A stretch of DNA of 64,000 nucleotides from Acholoe squamosa (taxonomy: Eukaryota > Annelida > Polychaeta > Phyllodocida > Polynoidae), in NCBI GenBank assembly GCA_949317995.1, contig OX439038.1, positions 70,566,659-70,630,658 of the forward strand, given 5' to 3'. Below the pieces are notes generated by a model that saw only the letters and a program-made list of their open reading frames with translations, was not told the DNA's origin and searched no databases. Positions 11,951 to 22,761 of the stretch are shown piece after piece (the first letter of the stretch is position 1; each line of letters opens with the position of its first letter). The position numbers and the translations under genes were made by a program.

Positions 11951-14900
11951 ACAAGTCCCATGTACATATTGGAAGAGCATCATCATTTTAATTTAGCATC
12001 CTTTTTCCTAATGACAATGTCTATACTATTGCTGATTCTCTCTATATTGACATAAAGTGATTCAATAGGCCAAAGTCAATAAAAACAAACTCTACATTAG
12101 AAGAACAGAGGCACAATTGCTGAATTGTTGTCATCAAAGTGATAATATAAGTTGTTGGTCACTCGTGAGGATCTCTGGCTTCATGATCCTACTGTTGGTT
12201 CTAGCATCTTTGATAATGTGACTTTGATATGCTATGTGCTTCAAAAGGATGGCATATTTGGCTTACTTTCATTCTCTCCCTCATTGGGATACTGTAGTGG
12301 ACTCATGTTTGTCATGTTTTGGGCTGTGTCTTCTTGGTTAATTGTACTTATATGTCTGTTGAACGTATGATTGCCATATTTCTCCCACTCATCGTACATA
12401 CCTATTGCACTGTAAAGAAATCTGTTTATGCCATCTTGATACTAATAGTTGTGGTGTTTATTACTGATATCACGCTGCTATTTACCATAGTTGGTGGGAT
12501 GAATTCATGTCACTCTTTTGGGTTTGGTTCAATACTCCAAAACATTAATAACTTTTGCAATGTTTTTATTATCTCTTTTATCAAAAAAATAATCTTCAAA
12601 AGGATTAGATGATAGCTATTGCAAACCTGTGCTTATGAATGTCACTTATACCAGATTCGGTACTTTTTTGGTGCCTATAAAGAAGTTTTTCTAGCTTTTA
12701 TTGAGTCCTAACCCAACTCACAATAAATCCCCACCAGGAGATAGATAACTGCACTCAGACATGTAACATAATTATCTTCAGAAAGGTAAATGTGTATATA
12801 AGCACATAAAGCTCCCCGTCTCTGCATTTGGTGTGCGTGTATAGGGTTGCTAAACATCCCCATTGTCATGCCAACCCTATCATATGTGTGTAAGTTTGCT
12901 ACACTCACAATGGGCACAATGCACAAATCCTCATCTCAGTGCAACAAGGTTGTTACGGACCTTTTGGCAAAATTAAGTTTTCTTAGAACTGTTTTAACAT
13001 TCTATTGACCAGATGTCCCAAAACCTCCTCCCAAATGCCACATAGTAGAATATGAAATTAGACCTACAGTAAGAACAATAGGGGGCACAGCCAGGCATGG
13101 TATAAACCATGTTTCACTCAATACTGTATATCAGACACCAACAAAATGTGGCCTTATGTAATGGCTTGACTCAATCATTTACTGATTACTTCTTATATAT
13201 AATCAATTAATGTAAATATGATAATAATATTATAATCAAATGAAAGAACTATCATGGGTATTGTGGACTTTAAGCCTATACATAGTATACTCATTGTAAA
13301 TCTACTCTTACATGTGCAGGCCTGTGACATGTAGTTTTCCTTTCCATTTTCTATTCCATGTCTGCCATGATTTGTGGAATATTGAAATAGCAACTGAGGA
13401 ACATGGTCATCTTTGGCATTATGGAAATGATACGATTTGCTCATATCCCAAAATGGTGAAGACTTAACTTTTTTATAAGCCTTTCCCACAGAATTGAGGG
13501 CCGTAACATAACAGTTTTTTGTATTATTTCTCACTTGCCTATACCCATAACTAATAATATACAATGGTATGTGGAAATGACAACACAATTTCAATTGCCA
13601 CCACCCAGTAGCACGCTATATTCTAACATAAATAGTTATACAGAAAATAAGCTCTCTAGATCTGTGATGTTATACAGAGCTTAGATACAATTCAGGTTAA
13701 GTGAATATGGACTGTTTCTGTACTTGTATTATATCCATTTTCGCCTTATAACTGTTTGTATTGCTGTATATTGCCGTAGGAGGAATAAAGTGCTTAAAAT
13801 GTCACTTCAATCTGTTACCAAACATAGACTATATAACTGCACACAAGGGACTTGAGACACATGCCTACATGTGCATGGTGTCATTAGTAAAGATCAGACT
13901 AGGTAAACCAATCCTCTCATCATAAAATGCACATGCCAGTATCTGCCACAATAGGCCATTATGCAATGGATTTATGCATTATAACGTTTTTTACATGTGC
14001 CATCAGAAAGCTTCAATCTAAATAGAACTTAAGGACTCAAGCAGGACTGGCCAAATGGGTCAGATTTATGTCTAATTAACTATCAATATGTAAAAAGTTA
14101 AAGATACACATAGAAAGCCATAATGGCCGTCACTGAAGTGACAGGCATTGTCAGGCTTTGTAAAGTGAGCTTTAAGATATGTGGAGACTCCTTCCTTTAT
14201 CAACATAGGTGTTTTTGGAACAAACAGGCTGAATTAAGACAATCCATCTTTGAATGAGAAACCTTTGTCATAATAAACATACCAGCACCTTTACTACCCT
14301 ATGCATGCTATGACTACTTATTGAAAGCTCATAACTTGTTTTACTGATGGGGGAACAGGTAGAAGTGACATTGACACTGCAAAAAATGTTTACGATTTTT
14401 TTTTAATAATTTATTTGGGATTGAATATCTTTATTGTCCAAGTCTCAATTTCCATCAAATGTCTTTTTTGGAGCAGTGGGCAGGTGAGGGCTACTGATCG
14501 ACTGTCAGACAAGACTACCAAACAAGCTCCGGAACCGGCACTGCTATCATTACGCTGCAATTTACTGCCGTAATTACACTGTGTTAGATATACTGCCGTA
14601 GCTACACTGTGATTATTTGACTACATTAAATGGAGTGCCTGGATACCCACTTTATGCACCTTTCTGCTGCCCTGCGCATTGTAATATGATAAGTGAAATA
14701 CAGGAACAAGTCACATACAGTACCTGTTTAACTCTTTAAGGCTCATGATGTGTATAAATCTGTTGTACGTCTTGTTGATAGGATGCATAAATGCAGCCCT
14801 GACAGGTATTGCAAACCGGTGCTTATGAATTTCATTTATACCAGATTCTGTACTTTTTTGGTGCTTTTTTTTGGCTTTCATGGGGTCCTAATCCAACTCA

Positions 14901-15252
14901 CAATGAGTCCCAACCAGCAAATAGCTAACTGCACTCGGACATGTAACATAATCATCTTCAGAAAGGTGAATGTGTATATAAGTACATAAAGCTCTCCACA
15001 TCTGCGTTTGGTGTGCCTGTACATTTATAGGGTTGCTTAATGCCCCTATTGCCATGCTGACGCAATGTATGTATGAATGCTTGCTACACTTACAATGGGC
15101 ACGATGCACTAATGTAGCACAGCCTAAAGTAATGTGTCATGACATTCACAATAAATGGGTATGAATCCAAAAACATGATACAGTCCTCAAAGGGTAGGTA
15201 ATAGTAAATAATTTTTGTGGTATTACCTACAGTAACTATGTGTAGATACAAG
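11951..15252. repeat. Segmental duplication, copy B, left part
   Basis: This part repeats 1-2890 and ends exactly at the 6-bp target duplication TACAAG of the 12-kb element. It continues at 27263. It keeps a longer GPCR remnant than copy A. Single-base differences and small indels are scattered throughout, so the duplication is not brand new. Confidence 0.9.
12152..12612 (+). pseudogene. GPCR remnant, TM2-TM4
   Basis: This is the copy B counterpart of the fragment at 204-430. TM3 has the intact SSWLIVLIC stretch, but a stop follows at 12368-12370. The next frame continues with MSVERMIAIFLPL (DRY-equivalent region) and a TM4 segment, VYAILILIVVVFITDITLLF. A frameshift therefore sits at the TM3 end, and another lies in TM2. 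The C-terminal half is missing. Confidence 0.7.
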
Positions 15253-16160
15253 AGCAGTATAGTATGTATCGGAACGGGACTATAGCTAATCTAAGGATAT
15301 TACTCACTGGGGATGCAGCCAATCAGAGGCCTCCATTTGGTCACGTGACCTGTGACGTCACTGGACCCCCTGTGGTGCATGCCCATATAAGGTCATGTGA
15401 CCTTGACTTGACCTCATTTGCATAATAGGCCATGCCTCCATTCGGTCACGTGACCTGTGACGTCACTGGACCCCCCGTGGTGCGTACCCATATATGGTCA
15501 TGTGACCTCGACCTTGACCTAATTAGGGGTGTGCATACCCATATATAGTCATGTGACCTTGAGCTCGACCTAATAAGAAGATTACCCCAGTCATGTGACC
15601 CCTCATTTTGCATAATAGACTACGCCCCCTTGACCTATTTAGGGGAACAGGACTATAGCTAACTACAGGATGCAGCCAACCAGAGACCTTCATTTGGTCA
15701 CGTGACCTGTGGTGCATGCCCTTTAATATATGGTCATGTCACCTTGAGCTCGAACTTATTAGTGGTGTGCATGCCCATATATGGTCACATGTGCTCTATT
15801 TGTTCACGTGACCTGGTGGTGAGTTCCTTATTTGGAAAATAGGCCACGCTCCCTTTGGTCATGTGACCTACACCCAACGCAAGGTGAGCTCCTTATTTGG
15901 AAAATAGTCCACACCCCCTTAGCCAATTAGAGGCCTTCATTTGTGACCCGATTATGTAAAAGGGGGTTGGTTAACCATGAACTTTTTTTGTATGTAAACA
16001 GCACGTGATTTAACTATGTGGTTTTTTTTGGGGTAAAAATAAAAATAAATGAGAAAAAAACCTTGGGGAGGGGGGCCCTTGGGGTGGGGGGCCCCCTTAG
16101 GTTGGGTTGGGTGGGGGGCCTTGGGGTGGGGAGGAGCCCCTTTAAAATAGGGGGAAAAAA
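15253..16160 (+). repeat. Left terminal inverted repeat with GGTCAYGTGACC array
   Basis: The arm pairs with 26510-27256. Its outer 600 bp hold about ten spaced variants of the palindrome GGTCAYGTGACC, often next to TGTGACGTCACTGG, CCATATATGG or GCATGCCC. The inner end is a G-rich tract (16060-16150) with many runs of three to six G. Regularly repeated palindromes inside TIRs usually bind the element's own transposase or replication protein; here that is inference. Confidence 0.85.
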
Positions 16161-16205
16161 GGCAAGGCAAGCTCAAAGCTTGCCCAAAAAAAAATAAAAA
16201 AAGGG

Positions 16206-16250
16206 AGTAAACCCACCCTACCCTTTTGGGGTAGGGGTGGGTTTTTACTC
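16206..16250. terminator. Strong hairpin at inner edge of left TIR
   Basis: GAGTAAACCCACCCTACCC and the complementary GGGGTAGGGGTGGGTTTTTAC face each other around TTTT. Arms are about 18 bp with near-perfect pairing. It could be a structural boundary of the TIR; a role in ending transcription is only a possibility. Confidence 0.4.
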
Positions 16251-16464
16251 GACATAAGTAAAAACGTCAAAATAACATAATGAGTGGGTGGCGCCACCTG
16301 TCGGTTATTTTCTTTTACTTTTTATTTGTACTTATTCATTCATATATTGTGTTCGCAGCAAGCATTCACACATTGTGTGTACAACATGCTAAGGGGAGAT
16401 AAAATAAAGGCTACTTTTCTTTCAAGTGTTAGCTGTGAAAAACGTGTCAAACTTGTATGAAGGG

Positions 16465-16500
16465 TATATATATCTGTCGCGCTAGTCTAAAGGACACAAC
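16465..16500 (+). promoter_or_regulatory. TATA box and likely start region
   Basis: GGGTATATATATC lies about 70 bp upstream of an ATG at 16537. A transcription start about 30 bp downstream of the TATA box would give a 5' UTR of roughly 40 nt (ACTTC...ATCAACA). The clear spacing of TATA box, ATG and splice donor supports a real promoter. Confidence 0.55.
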
Positions 16501-16536
16501 TTCTTTTTTTGCGTCTTGTACACTTCATTATCAACA

Positions 16537-17309
16537 ATGTATTCTAGGATGCCTGTTTGCGAGGTTAAAGCTTTTCCAACGGATTTAGGTTCTTTTCAGT
16601 AAGTATTTACCTTGTTTACCAGTATAACAATAATTTATAACCTTGAACCCGTAGAGGAAATGTCACATGTGTGGTAAGGTAATTTTCTATTAGTTAGAGG
16701 TATGAGATACTATGTATGTTTAATAATGACAAAAATAATTTGTATCATTACATTTTTTTTTTTTCAAATATTCATTTTTTCATTTTTTTTTTTCATTTAT
16801 AAAGGTCGAGGGGTAAAAATATATCCAAAAAGGCAAACACAATGCATCTGTATAGAGTATGCATTAACGACTACATAACACCTCAATACTTTCTCAAGAT
16901 GTCAAACTGTTTGGAGGCCATAATGATATCTAAGAGGGAGAGAGCTAAAGCGTCAACGGTTACTACAATTGTGGAACGACCAATAGCCAGGTTATTAATG
17001 ACCGACACTTGTCATTATTTACTACACAGGGAGTAAAAAGATGAATGTTACGGATGTAAAAACCATAAGTCGTAGGTTAAATATCATGGATGCTACTCCG
17101 ACAAGGAAGAACTTATTTCTATGTATGGAAAGTGGGTATTTTCCAGGATGCTTGTCGGTGATATTTGGAATGAATTTACAAGGTTGTGTGCCATATTTGA
17201 CGTTGTCAATACCCTGAATGTGAAAGAACTGATAACATATCTTTTCAATATGGATTATAGACGTGTATTGGCTGACAAAAGCAAGACCTTTCCAGTACAA
17301 ATTCTATAA
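16537..17309 (+). pseudogene. Element-borne spliced gene, broken by two in-frame stops
   Basis: Exon 1 (16537-16598) starts with MYSRMPVCEV and ends at the donor CA|GTAAGT in phase 2. Exon 2 begins at 16805 after TTTATAAAG, in the matching phase. It reads with basic stretches (SRGKNISKK, ISKRERAK) to a TAA at 17035-17037. The same frame then stays open apart from a TAG at 17073-17075 and continues to 17309. Between and around the two stops the frame carries paired cysteines and histidines (C-x2-C, H, then H-x-C), like a small zinc-binding site. This spacing suggests one longer ancestral protein interrupted twice. No family was recognised. It could be a protein of the 12-kb element itself. Confidence 0.5.
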
Positions 17310-18660
17310 TATAACTGTGAACAAAGTAAAAAATGTTGAAATTTGTTATTTGTACTCATAATAACATTCATCCTAAGAAAATCACTAGGTAACTGATGAG
17401 GGAGTAGTGTATATTGAACTATTTGTCTACCTATGAAATGACACTTGAATAAATGTGTTGAAAAAAGAGACTTGGATAAAGATATCAAGGGGTGCATGAC
17501 CATCTAGGGGTGGTTTATTATGTAAATAAGAATTTTCATAAATCTTATTTTATTTTACCCTTTTTTTTAAAATAATAAATGAAAAGATTAAAAGTGGTGA
17601 TGGTGTTGGATAAAAGAGGGTGAAGAGAGCAAGTGGTGCCTCGTCTAAAGTAAACCTTTGATAAAAGACAACAAAATAGAGACCATTTGTTAGCGTACAA
17701 CAGCTAATATGTTTCACAAGTTTGGTCTCGGTCAATACAGAAAAGATAGCAAGGTTAAATTTGTATTTGATTAACTCGACAAACACAATACATTGAGCTC
17801 TATACATCTAGACAAGGTGAAGGTTTTGTTACCAGGGACGCTTTGGGTATTTCATGGGTAACACACCAGGTGGCGACACTGCGCTAGCGCTGTGCCGTCA
17901 TGGCGAGATCGTGTATCAATTTATGCTTTATAAGCTTGAGTAATTTCTCAGAAGTGCTCCCACCTTTGTTTTTGGGAGTATATGGGTACATATCTGGATT
18001 TGGGTAATGAATGGTTATTGTTGCTTGAAATCACGGGTCGAAAAAATTAAATTTTGAAAAGGTCTAAAGTTTGGAGCGCGACGCACGGGTCAGTGCACTA
18101 TAAAAGGAAATTTTTTTTAGACGTTATGTAATCGGTCGGTTGGTAACCATAGAAGTGTACGAGCTCGAACTTATTTTTCCCAACGGAGTCATCCTCCATC
18201 TATCCGTAACGATGACAAACGGAAGTTGGGTAATTTATCAAGATCACGTCTCAAATTCGGAATTTTGAATTAATTTTGTGTTTGGTTTGCCATTCTAAAT
18301 AGAAAGATTCGCTTTTATTTCCAGTATAACACAGATCATCTTTACGGTGGTGGAGCCGGGGGCTCAAAACGGGTTCTTAGGTATGTGAAAGTTTACTGAG
18401 CGAAAAGTTGTGTTAACACGTGTCAATGTTGTTATTATGACGCATGCAACAGTTTAGGCTGTCACCACATGCCTGGTTACCATGGTGACGGCTGTGACAG
18501 ACGTCAGTTTCTATACATCGATGCATATTCAAGATGGCGCCAGGCTGACGTGACTGGCGGGAAATTTCCAACCAGACGCTGTGGCTGGCGTTCTTTGGAT
18601 AAGTAAAGGTGCATAACATGTTAGCTGAACTTATCTACTGTTATCACTTGATGCTGTCGT
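17310..18660. other. Interior of the 12-kb element, no clear gene
   Basis: An AATAAA-like signal (AATAATAAATG, about 17570) could end the transcript of the gene upstream. The minus-strand frame at 17550-17807 is hydrophobic and lacks a recognisable domain. Promoter-like GC-rich words (AAGATGGCGCC at 18532, TGACGTGACTGGCGGG) appear near 18530-18560. Confidence 0.4.
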
Positions 18661-18664
18661 GGGT

Positions 18665-18786
18665 GGATATAGATAGAACTAAACGACCGTGGTGTACGAG
18701 GTGGTCGATCCACCACGAGGGAGTTGACAACTCCCGAGGGGTGGATCGACCACCGAGGACACCAGGGGAGTTTAGTTCTATATTTA
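18665..18786. repeat. Long palindrome (foldback MITE-like)
   Basis: Two arms of about 55 bp face each other around 18726. The left arm runs ATAGAACTAAAC, then GTGGTGTACGAGGTGGTCGA and CGAGGGAGTTG. The right arm contains CAACTCCCGAGGGGTGG, then the complement outward to GTTTAGTTCTATAT. It can form a near-perfect hairpin, much more stable than its AT-rich surroundings. Confidence 0.8.
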
Positions 18787-19263
18787 TTTTATGTTTTTAG
18801 AGTCTTTAATTAACTGATAATTAGCAAAATCCATTACCGTAGTTCCCCGTACGAGCGCCGGTCCGCCATTTTGAATGTTTACATGCACCCAGAACGAGGC
18901 TGCAGTGGTGGATCTGCCGCTGTGGTGGATCGACACACGTTACGCCACTGGGGGTGTGGCGATCGGCTCCGCAATGCTATCTCTACGGGAAGAAGTTATT
19001 CACATAAAATAAAAGTGGTTATCGGGTGAACTGATTATTGAGACTTGGGGTGTAAGTGGGGGGCCCCAAGGAGGGGGGTAAAAGGTTCTGTAGGGGGATG
19101 GTGTTGTGGGATGGGAAAAGGGAAATCCCCTCATCAGCGTCATCACCGACCTATCTGGTGCTGTGTCCGACGCAGGGCGGAGGACGATCATTACATGAAT
19201 CTGAACTAATTAGATCTTGGGATTTATGTAAAAAAAAAAAGAAGGAAAACTCACCATCAAAAG
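18787..19263. promoter_or_regulatory. YY1-like motifs and GC-rich patch, possible promoter
   Basis: CCGCCATTTTG (18867) and, further on, CAAAATGGCGGAC (19374) are YY1-type core motifs often found at animal promoters. They bracket a possible first coding exon on the minus strand (19264-19363). The rest of the stretch has no visible gene. Confidence 0.3.
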
Positions 19264-19363
19264 TGTCAGTGCCCCTCTCAGCCAGTGTAGGATCAAACAG
19301 GAGGGATTTATCCTTTGGTGGTTTGAGAAGAAAGACCCGTTTCCTTGGGATCATTTTCTCCAT
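19264..19363 (-). CDS. Possible first coding exon of unknown gene
   Basis: Read on the minus strand, an ATG at 19363 in the context AATAATGG opens MEKMIPRKRVFLLKPPKDKS and continues to TDTFD followed by a donor, G|GTGAGT. The YY1-like motif CAAAATGGCGG lies just upstream. No second exon was found downstream on this strand, and the reading is short, so this is weak. It could equally be a chance frame inside the 12-kb element. Confidence 0.25.
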
Positions 19364-19446
19364 TATTGAGCATCAAAATGGCGGACGAAAGGTGTGGTCA
19401 ATAACTAATCATGGTTGATGTTCTTAATCATCTCCTTCAGCTTAGT

Positions 19447-20600
19447 CAAAAAAAGATTGTGGTTGTACCATGATCAGTGTACTGTGAAGAGTGATGAGCT
19501 ATGTCAGGTGTATGGTCACATGATGCATATACACCACTCGACACGTGAGCACACAGCAAAGGACGCCTATGATTGGTGACAACAAGTGTAACCACGGTGA
19601 AAACTTGAGGTGATATCCGAGAATGTGTTATTGAGTCTGTTGACAATATTGAGGATTTATTATGGATAACTGATGCAGTATTCTTTAGGGTGAGTACATC
19701 CTTAATCAGTGCTAATATTTTTTGATTAGATGGCGGGGTGGTTGCTATGGATACACCAGAAACATTAACCGGTGGGTTTCCAAAATGCCGCCACAGTGGT
19801 AGGTTAATGGAAACTCAGACAATGGGTCCAGTGTAAAGTTTTGGGCACAGGACAAATTAGAATTTACCATTATCATGTCGCGATCCTTTTAGTGTACACG
19901 TACTGATGCTATAGAGTAGGTTGTATTTTTTTATTTGTACTTATACAGATATTTGATATTTCTGTAGCACATAACCCAGGGGAACATGTACACAGGTGGT
20001 GAGATTCAAAAGCAGATAAAGTTGGTCAGTATAGGGGTATTCTCATAGTTTAGAGGAAAACAGGTAAGACGGCTCTTTAGGACCAGGCAAGTTTGACTGA
20101 CAGAGAACAAGAAAGTAGGATTTTAATCCAATTACCTTTATTTAAAAAAATGACACTGATAATAAATCAAATGTGTACTTGAGTCAAAACTATGCCACAA
20201 ATAGTATACTTGGTCCCATATTGACAATAAGGTATCCACATATCTATAGGTAATACAGTAGTCAGAATAAGTAGGAAGGTTTTAAAAATATCGGAGAAAT
20301 AACATAGGAGGTGAAGACTACATAAAATTACCAGCTTCACACATATCCATGTTTGTGTGATTCATCTCAATGTAATGTGAGTAGGATCTGGACATGGTTA
20401 TGTAAGTTGGTAGCGACTGTACCCTGTGGAGTAGACATTGCTTGTATCAACGCAAATCGGGAATACCTCTGTTCTATAAATAGAGTAAATACTTTTCCCA
20501 GTTTGATGGGTATGGGTACAGTGACGTGTAGCTTGTTTTGATTCTGCCAGTGCACATGCACTCTCTTCTTGTAGTAGTAACCTATGGGTACACTTAGTAT
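19447..20600. other. Interior of the 12-kb element, nothing recognised
   Basis: Mixed AT-rich DNA with no supported gene or repeat. Short open frames at 20353-20561 overlap on both strands and show no domain or splice logic. Confidence 0.4.
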
Positions 20601-20607
20601 CAGCCCA

Positions 20608-20857
20608 CCCTTAGAAATATTTTTGTTTCCTGTCCAGAGGGTTGGTGGAATGAGAAAATTTTTTCCTGAGTTCTGAAAAAATTATTTTATGTCCATTAGC
20701 ATAAAAATCTTAGAATGTGATGGGGAATTCAGCCCGTCCCCACTTACAATGTTCATGAACAATTAAAAAATATTTTCCTAAAAAAACCTTTCCCTACCTC
20801 CCTAATGGGTCTAAAAAATCCCACCCTCTGGACAGGAAACGAGCAAATTTTAAGGGT
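20608..20857. mobile_element. MITE with TIR around GTTTCCTGTCCAGAGGGT
   Basis: The left end ACCCTTAGAAATATTTTTGT, followed by TTCCTGTCCAGAGGGTTGG, is mirrored at 20822-20857 (CCACCCTCTGGACAGGAAAC, then GAGCAAATTTTAAGGGTAAC). The interior is about 180 bp and non-coding. It is a short hairpin-capable element nested in the 12-kb element. Confidence 0.7.
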
Positions 20858-20948
20858 AACCTCATAGCTCCCTTTGTGGGCATTATGTAGTGCCTCTCAT
20901 AAATTATTGAGGTCTAGTTGTATTTTCTCATGGGGATTAACCCATTGA

Positions 20949-21047
20949 GGGCTAGCATCGACTATAGTCGACACCATGGTAGGCCTAGCATCGACTATAG
21001 TCGACACCATGGCAGGCCTAGCGTCGACTATAGTCGATGCCAGTTAT
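20949..21047. repeat. 33-bp tandem repeat, three copies, each with a palindrome
   Basis: Units start at about 20949, 20982 and 21015. Each contains TCGACTATAGTCGA, a perfect 14-bp palindrome, followed by CACCATGGTAGGCCTAGC or a close variant. The third unit is slightly diverged at both ends. Confidence 0.85.
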
Positions 21048-21059
21048 ATAGGATTAGTA

Positions 21060-22015
21060 TAGGAATTGAAAATAGGCTCGTCCTCTAGGAACTATACTTT
21101 TTTCAGAGGCCGTCCCCATGGCCAGGGCGACAATTTTTGCTCTGCCCTTAAGCCATTAAACAACTAGGCCTCAATATGGGTGAAAGTGAAAAGTCAGTAA
21201 ATCTGAACTAAAATTAAAGAGGAAGGACCTTGGCCAAGGAGTTTGACTGAAACTTTAAAAACGTCACCATGCTGTAATTTTTCTTTCAACCCTGGAGGAC
21301 CCCACACCTAGAGAGGTATATTTTCATAGTCCATCTGCCAGTCAGCTCCCTATGTTATAGCTCCATAAACATCCTACTCAATTTTTGACATATTTCGATA
21401 GTGGATAAAATCACCAAAAAACCTGAAAATTCCAAAAAAATATCATATTTCCCATGTCTAGCTTTTTTTAATGGGTTGCCATATTCCAATGAAACATCAT
21501 AATAGAATTTTCCATTCTCGTTGATAATAAAATGATGCACAAATGGAACTGTGTCTATCAACACATTGGAAGCTGTAGTCCAGTAACCAAGACATCAATA
21601 TCTATTTATGGTAAAACTATTTTGTTAACGACAAAAAGTGTAACTGACATACCTCTAATTTTGGGCAATGATGAACTACTTTCTCAACCGCTTTTCCTTC
21701 AAGCATAATTTGCAGTTTTGCTACATATAAATGAATGGGAGCAAGAACACATTTACCTTTGGAAATGAAGGGTTTATTGTGATAGACATTGTCCATCACA
21801 CATATGTATGACAGGAAGGTAAATGACTGCAACTTGCTACCTACCTGCTGGAGTTCCTACTGTGACATACAAAAGAGTGCACAACCCACCTACCTCAGAC
21901 CATTCACCCCCAACTTACTCCTGCTCTGTGATTACCAAACCTGTGTCACCCGGGTGCTAGTAGTTCTCCAAGTACCCTACAGGGGGCAATACTGTACCAG
22001 TATTTTCTCTGTTAC
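21060..22015. other. Interior of the 12-kb element, nothing recognised
   Basis: No gene supported. Minus-strand frames at 21355-21564 and 21617-21832 (beginning MQSFTFLSYICVMD) are short and isolated. Weak protein-like character in the second cannot be assigned to any family. Confidence 0.35.
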
Positions 22016-22017
22016 GC

Positions 22018-22478
22018 CTACTAGTAATACTACTGCTGCTACTACTACTACTACTGCAGTTTAATTCTACTACTACTGCTGCTGTCGCTGCTACTACTAT
22101 ACTACTACTGCTGCTGCTGCTACTGCTACTACTACTACTGCTACTTCCTACACCTACTACGATGTTGTACCTGCAACTACTATTCTTCTACTGGTGTTAC
22201 AGTTGCTACTACACCTGTTGCTGCTACTGCTGCTGCTGCTACGCTACTTCTACTACTGTTATTGTTACTGCTGCTGCTGCTACTGCTGCTGCTATCACTG
22301 CTGCTGCTGCTGCTGCTCTTACTACTAGATACTACTGTCACTGGTGTTGTACTTACTGCTGCTGCACATGCACATGCACATGCTCCTGCTGCACATGCAC
22401 ATGCTGGTGCTGCCGCTGCACTTGCTCCTACCACTGCACATGCTCCTGCTTATGCTGCCCCTGCTGCTGCTGATGCTG
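22018..22478. repeat. CTG/CTA trinucleotide microsatellite
   Basis: About 460 bp of interrupted (CTR)n: first CTACTG-type, then CTGCTG-type, ending in a CTGCTCCTGCACATGCACATG section. All long frames across it, on both strands, are homopolymer-like (Leu, Ala, Ser or Cys runs) and come from the repeat. Confidence 0.95.
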
Positions 22479-22761
22479 TCAAAGAAGACAGCCGACGTAA
22501 TCTACCCTTCCAAGAAAAATCAGTGCTCTTTATATAGTTGAGAGAAAGATGTAATCCCGTTTTCACCTGGATCCTTTCACCCCTGGATCAATCAACATGA
22601 AAAAGGGAAAAATGTTTTTTGGAATAAGTGTATCAAAGCGGATAACAGGTGTAACAACTGTGATAATTACCTTAATGCGACTTACATGTATAAGAGGATT
22701 ATGGAACGTTAGAAGATTAAGGTGTTCAAAGACTGTATACAAAAACTACAGGGGTGCTTAA

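Noticed and set aside
19056-19418. 120-codon plus-strand frame
   Set aside because: It has no domain, is Gly/Lys-rich from simple sequence, and overlaps the better motivated minus-strand exon.
22162-22541. Long open frames on both strands over the CTG/CTA tract
   Set aside because: They encode only runs of Leu, Ala, Ser or Cys dictated by the microsatellite.
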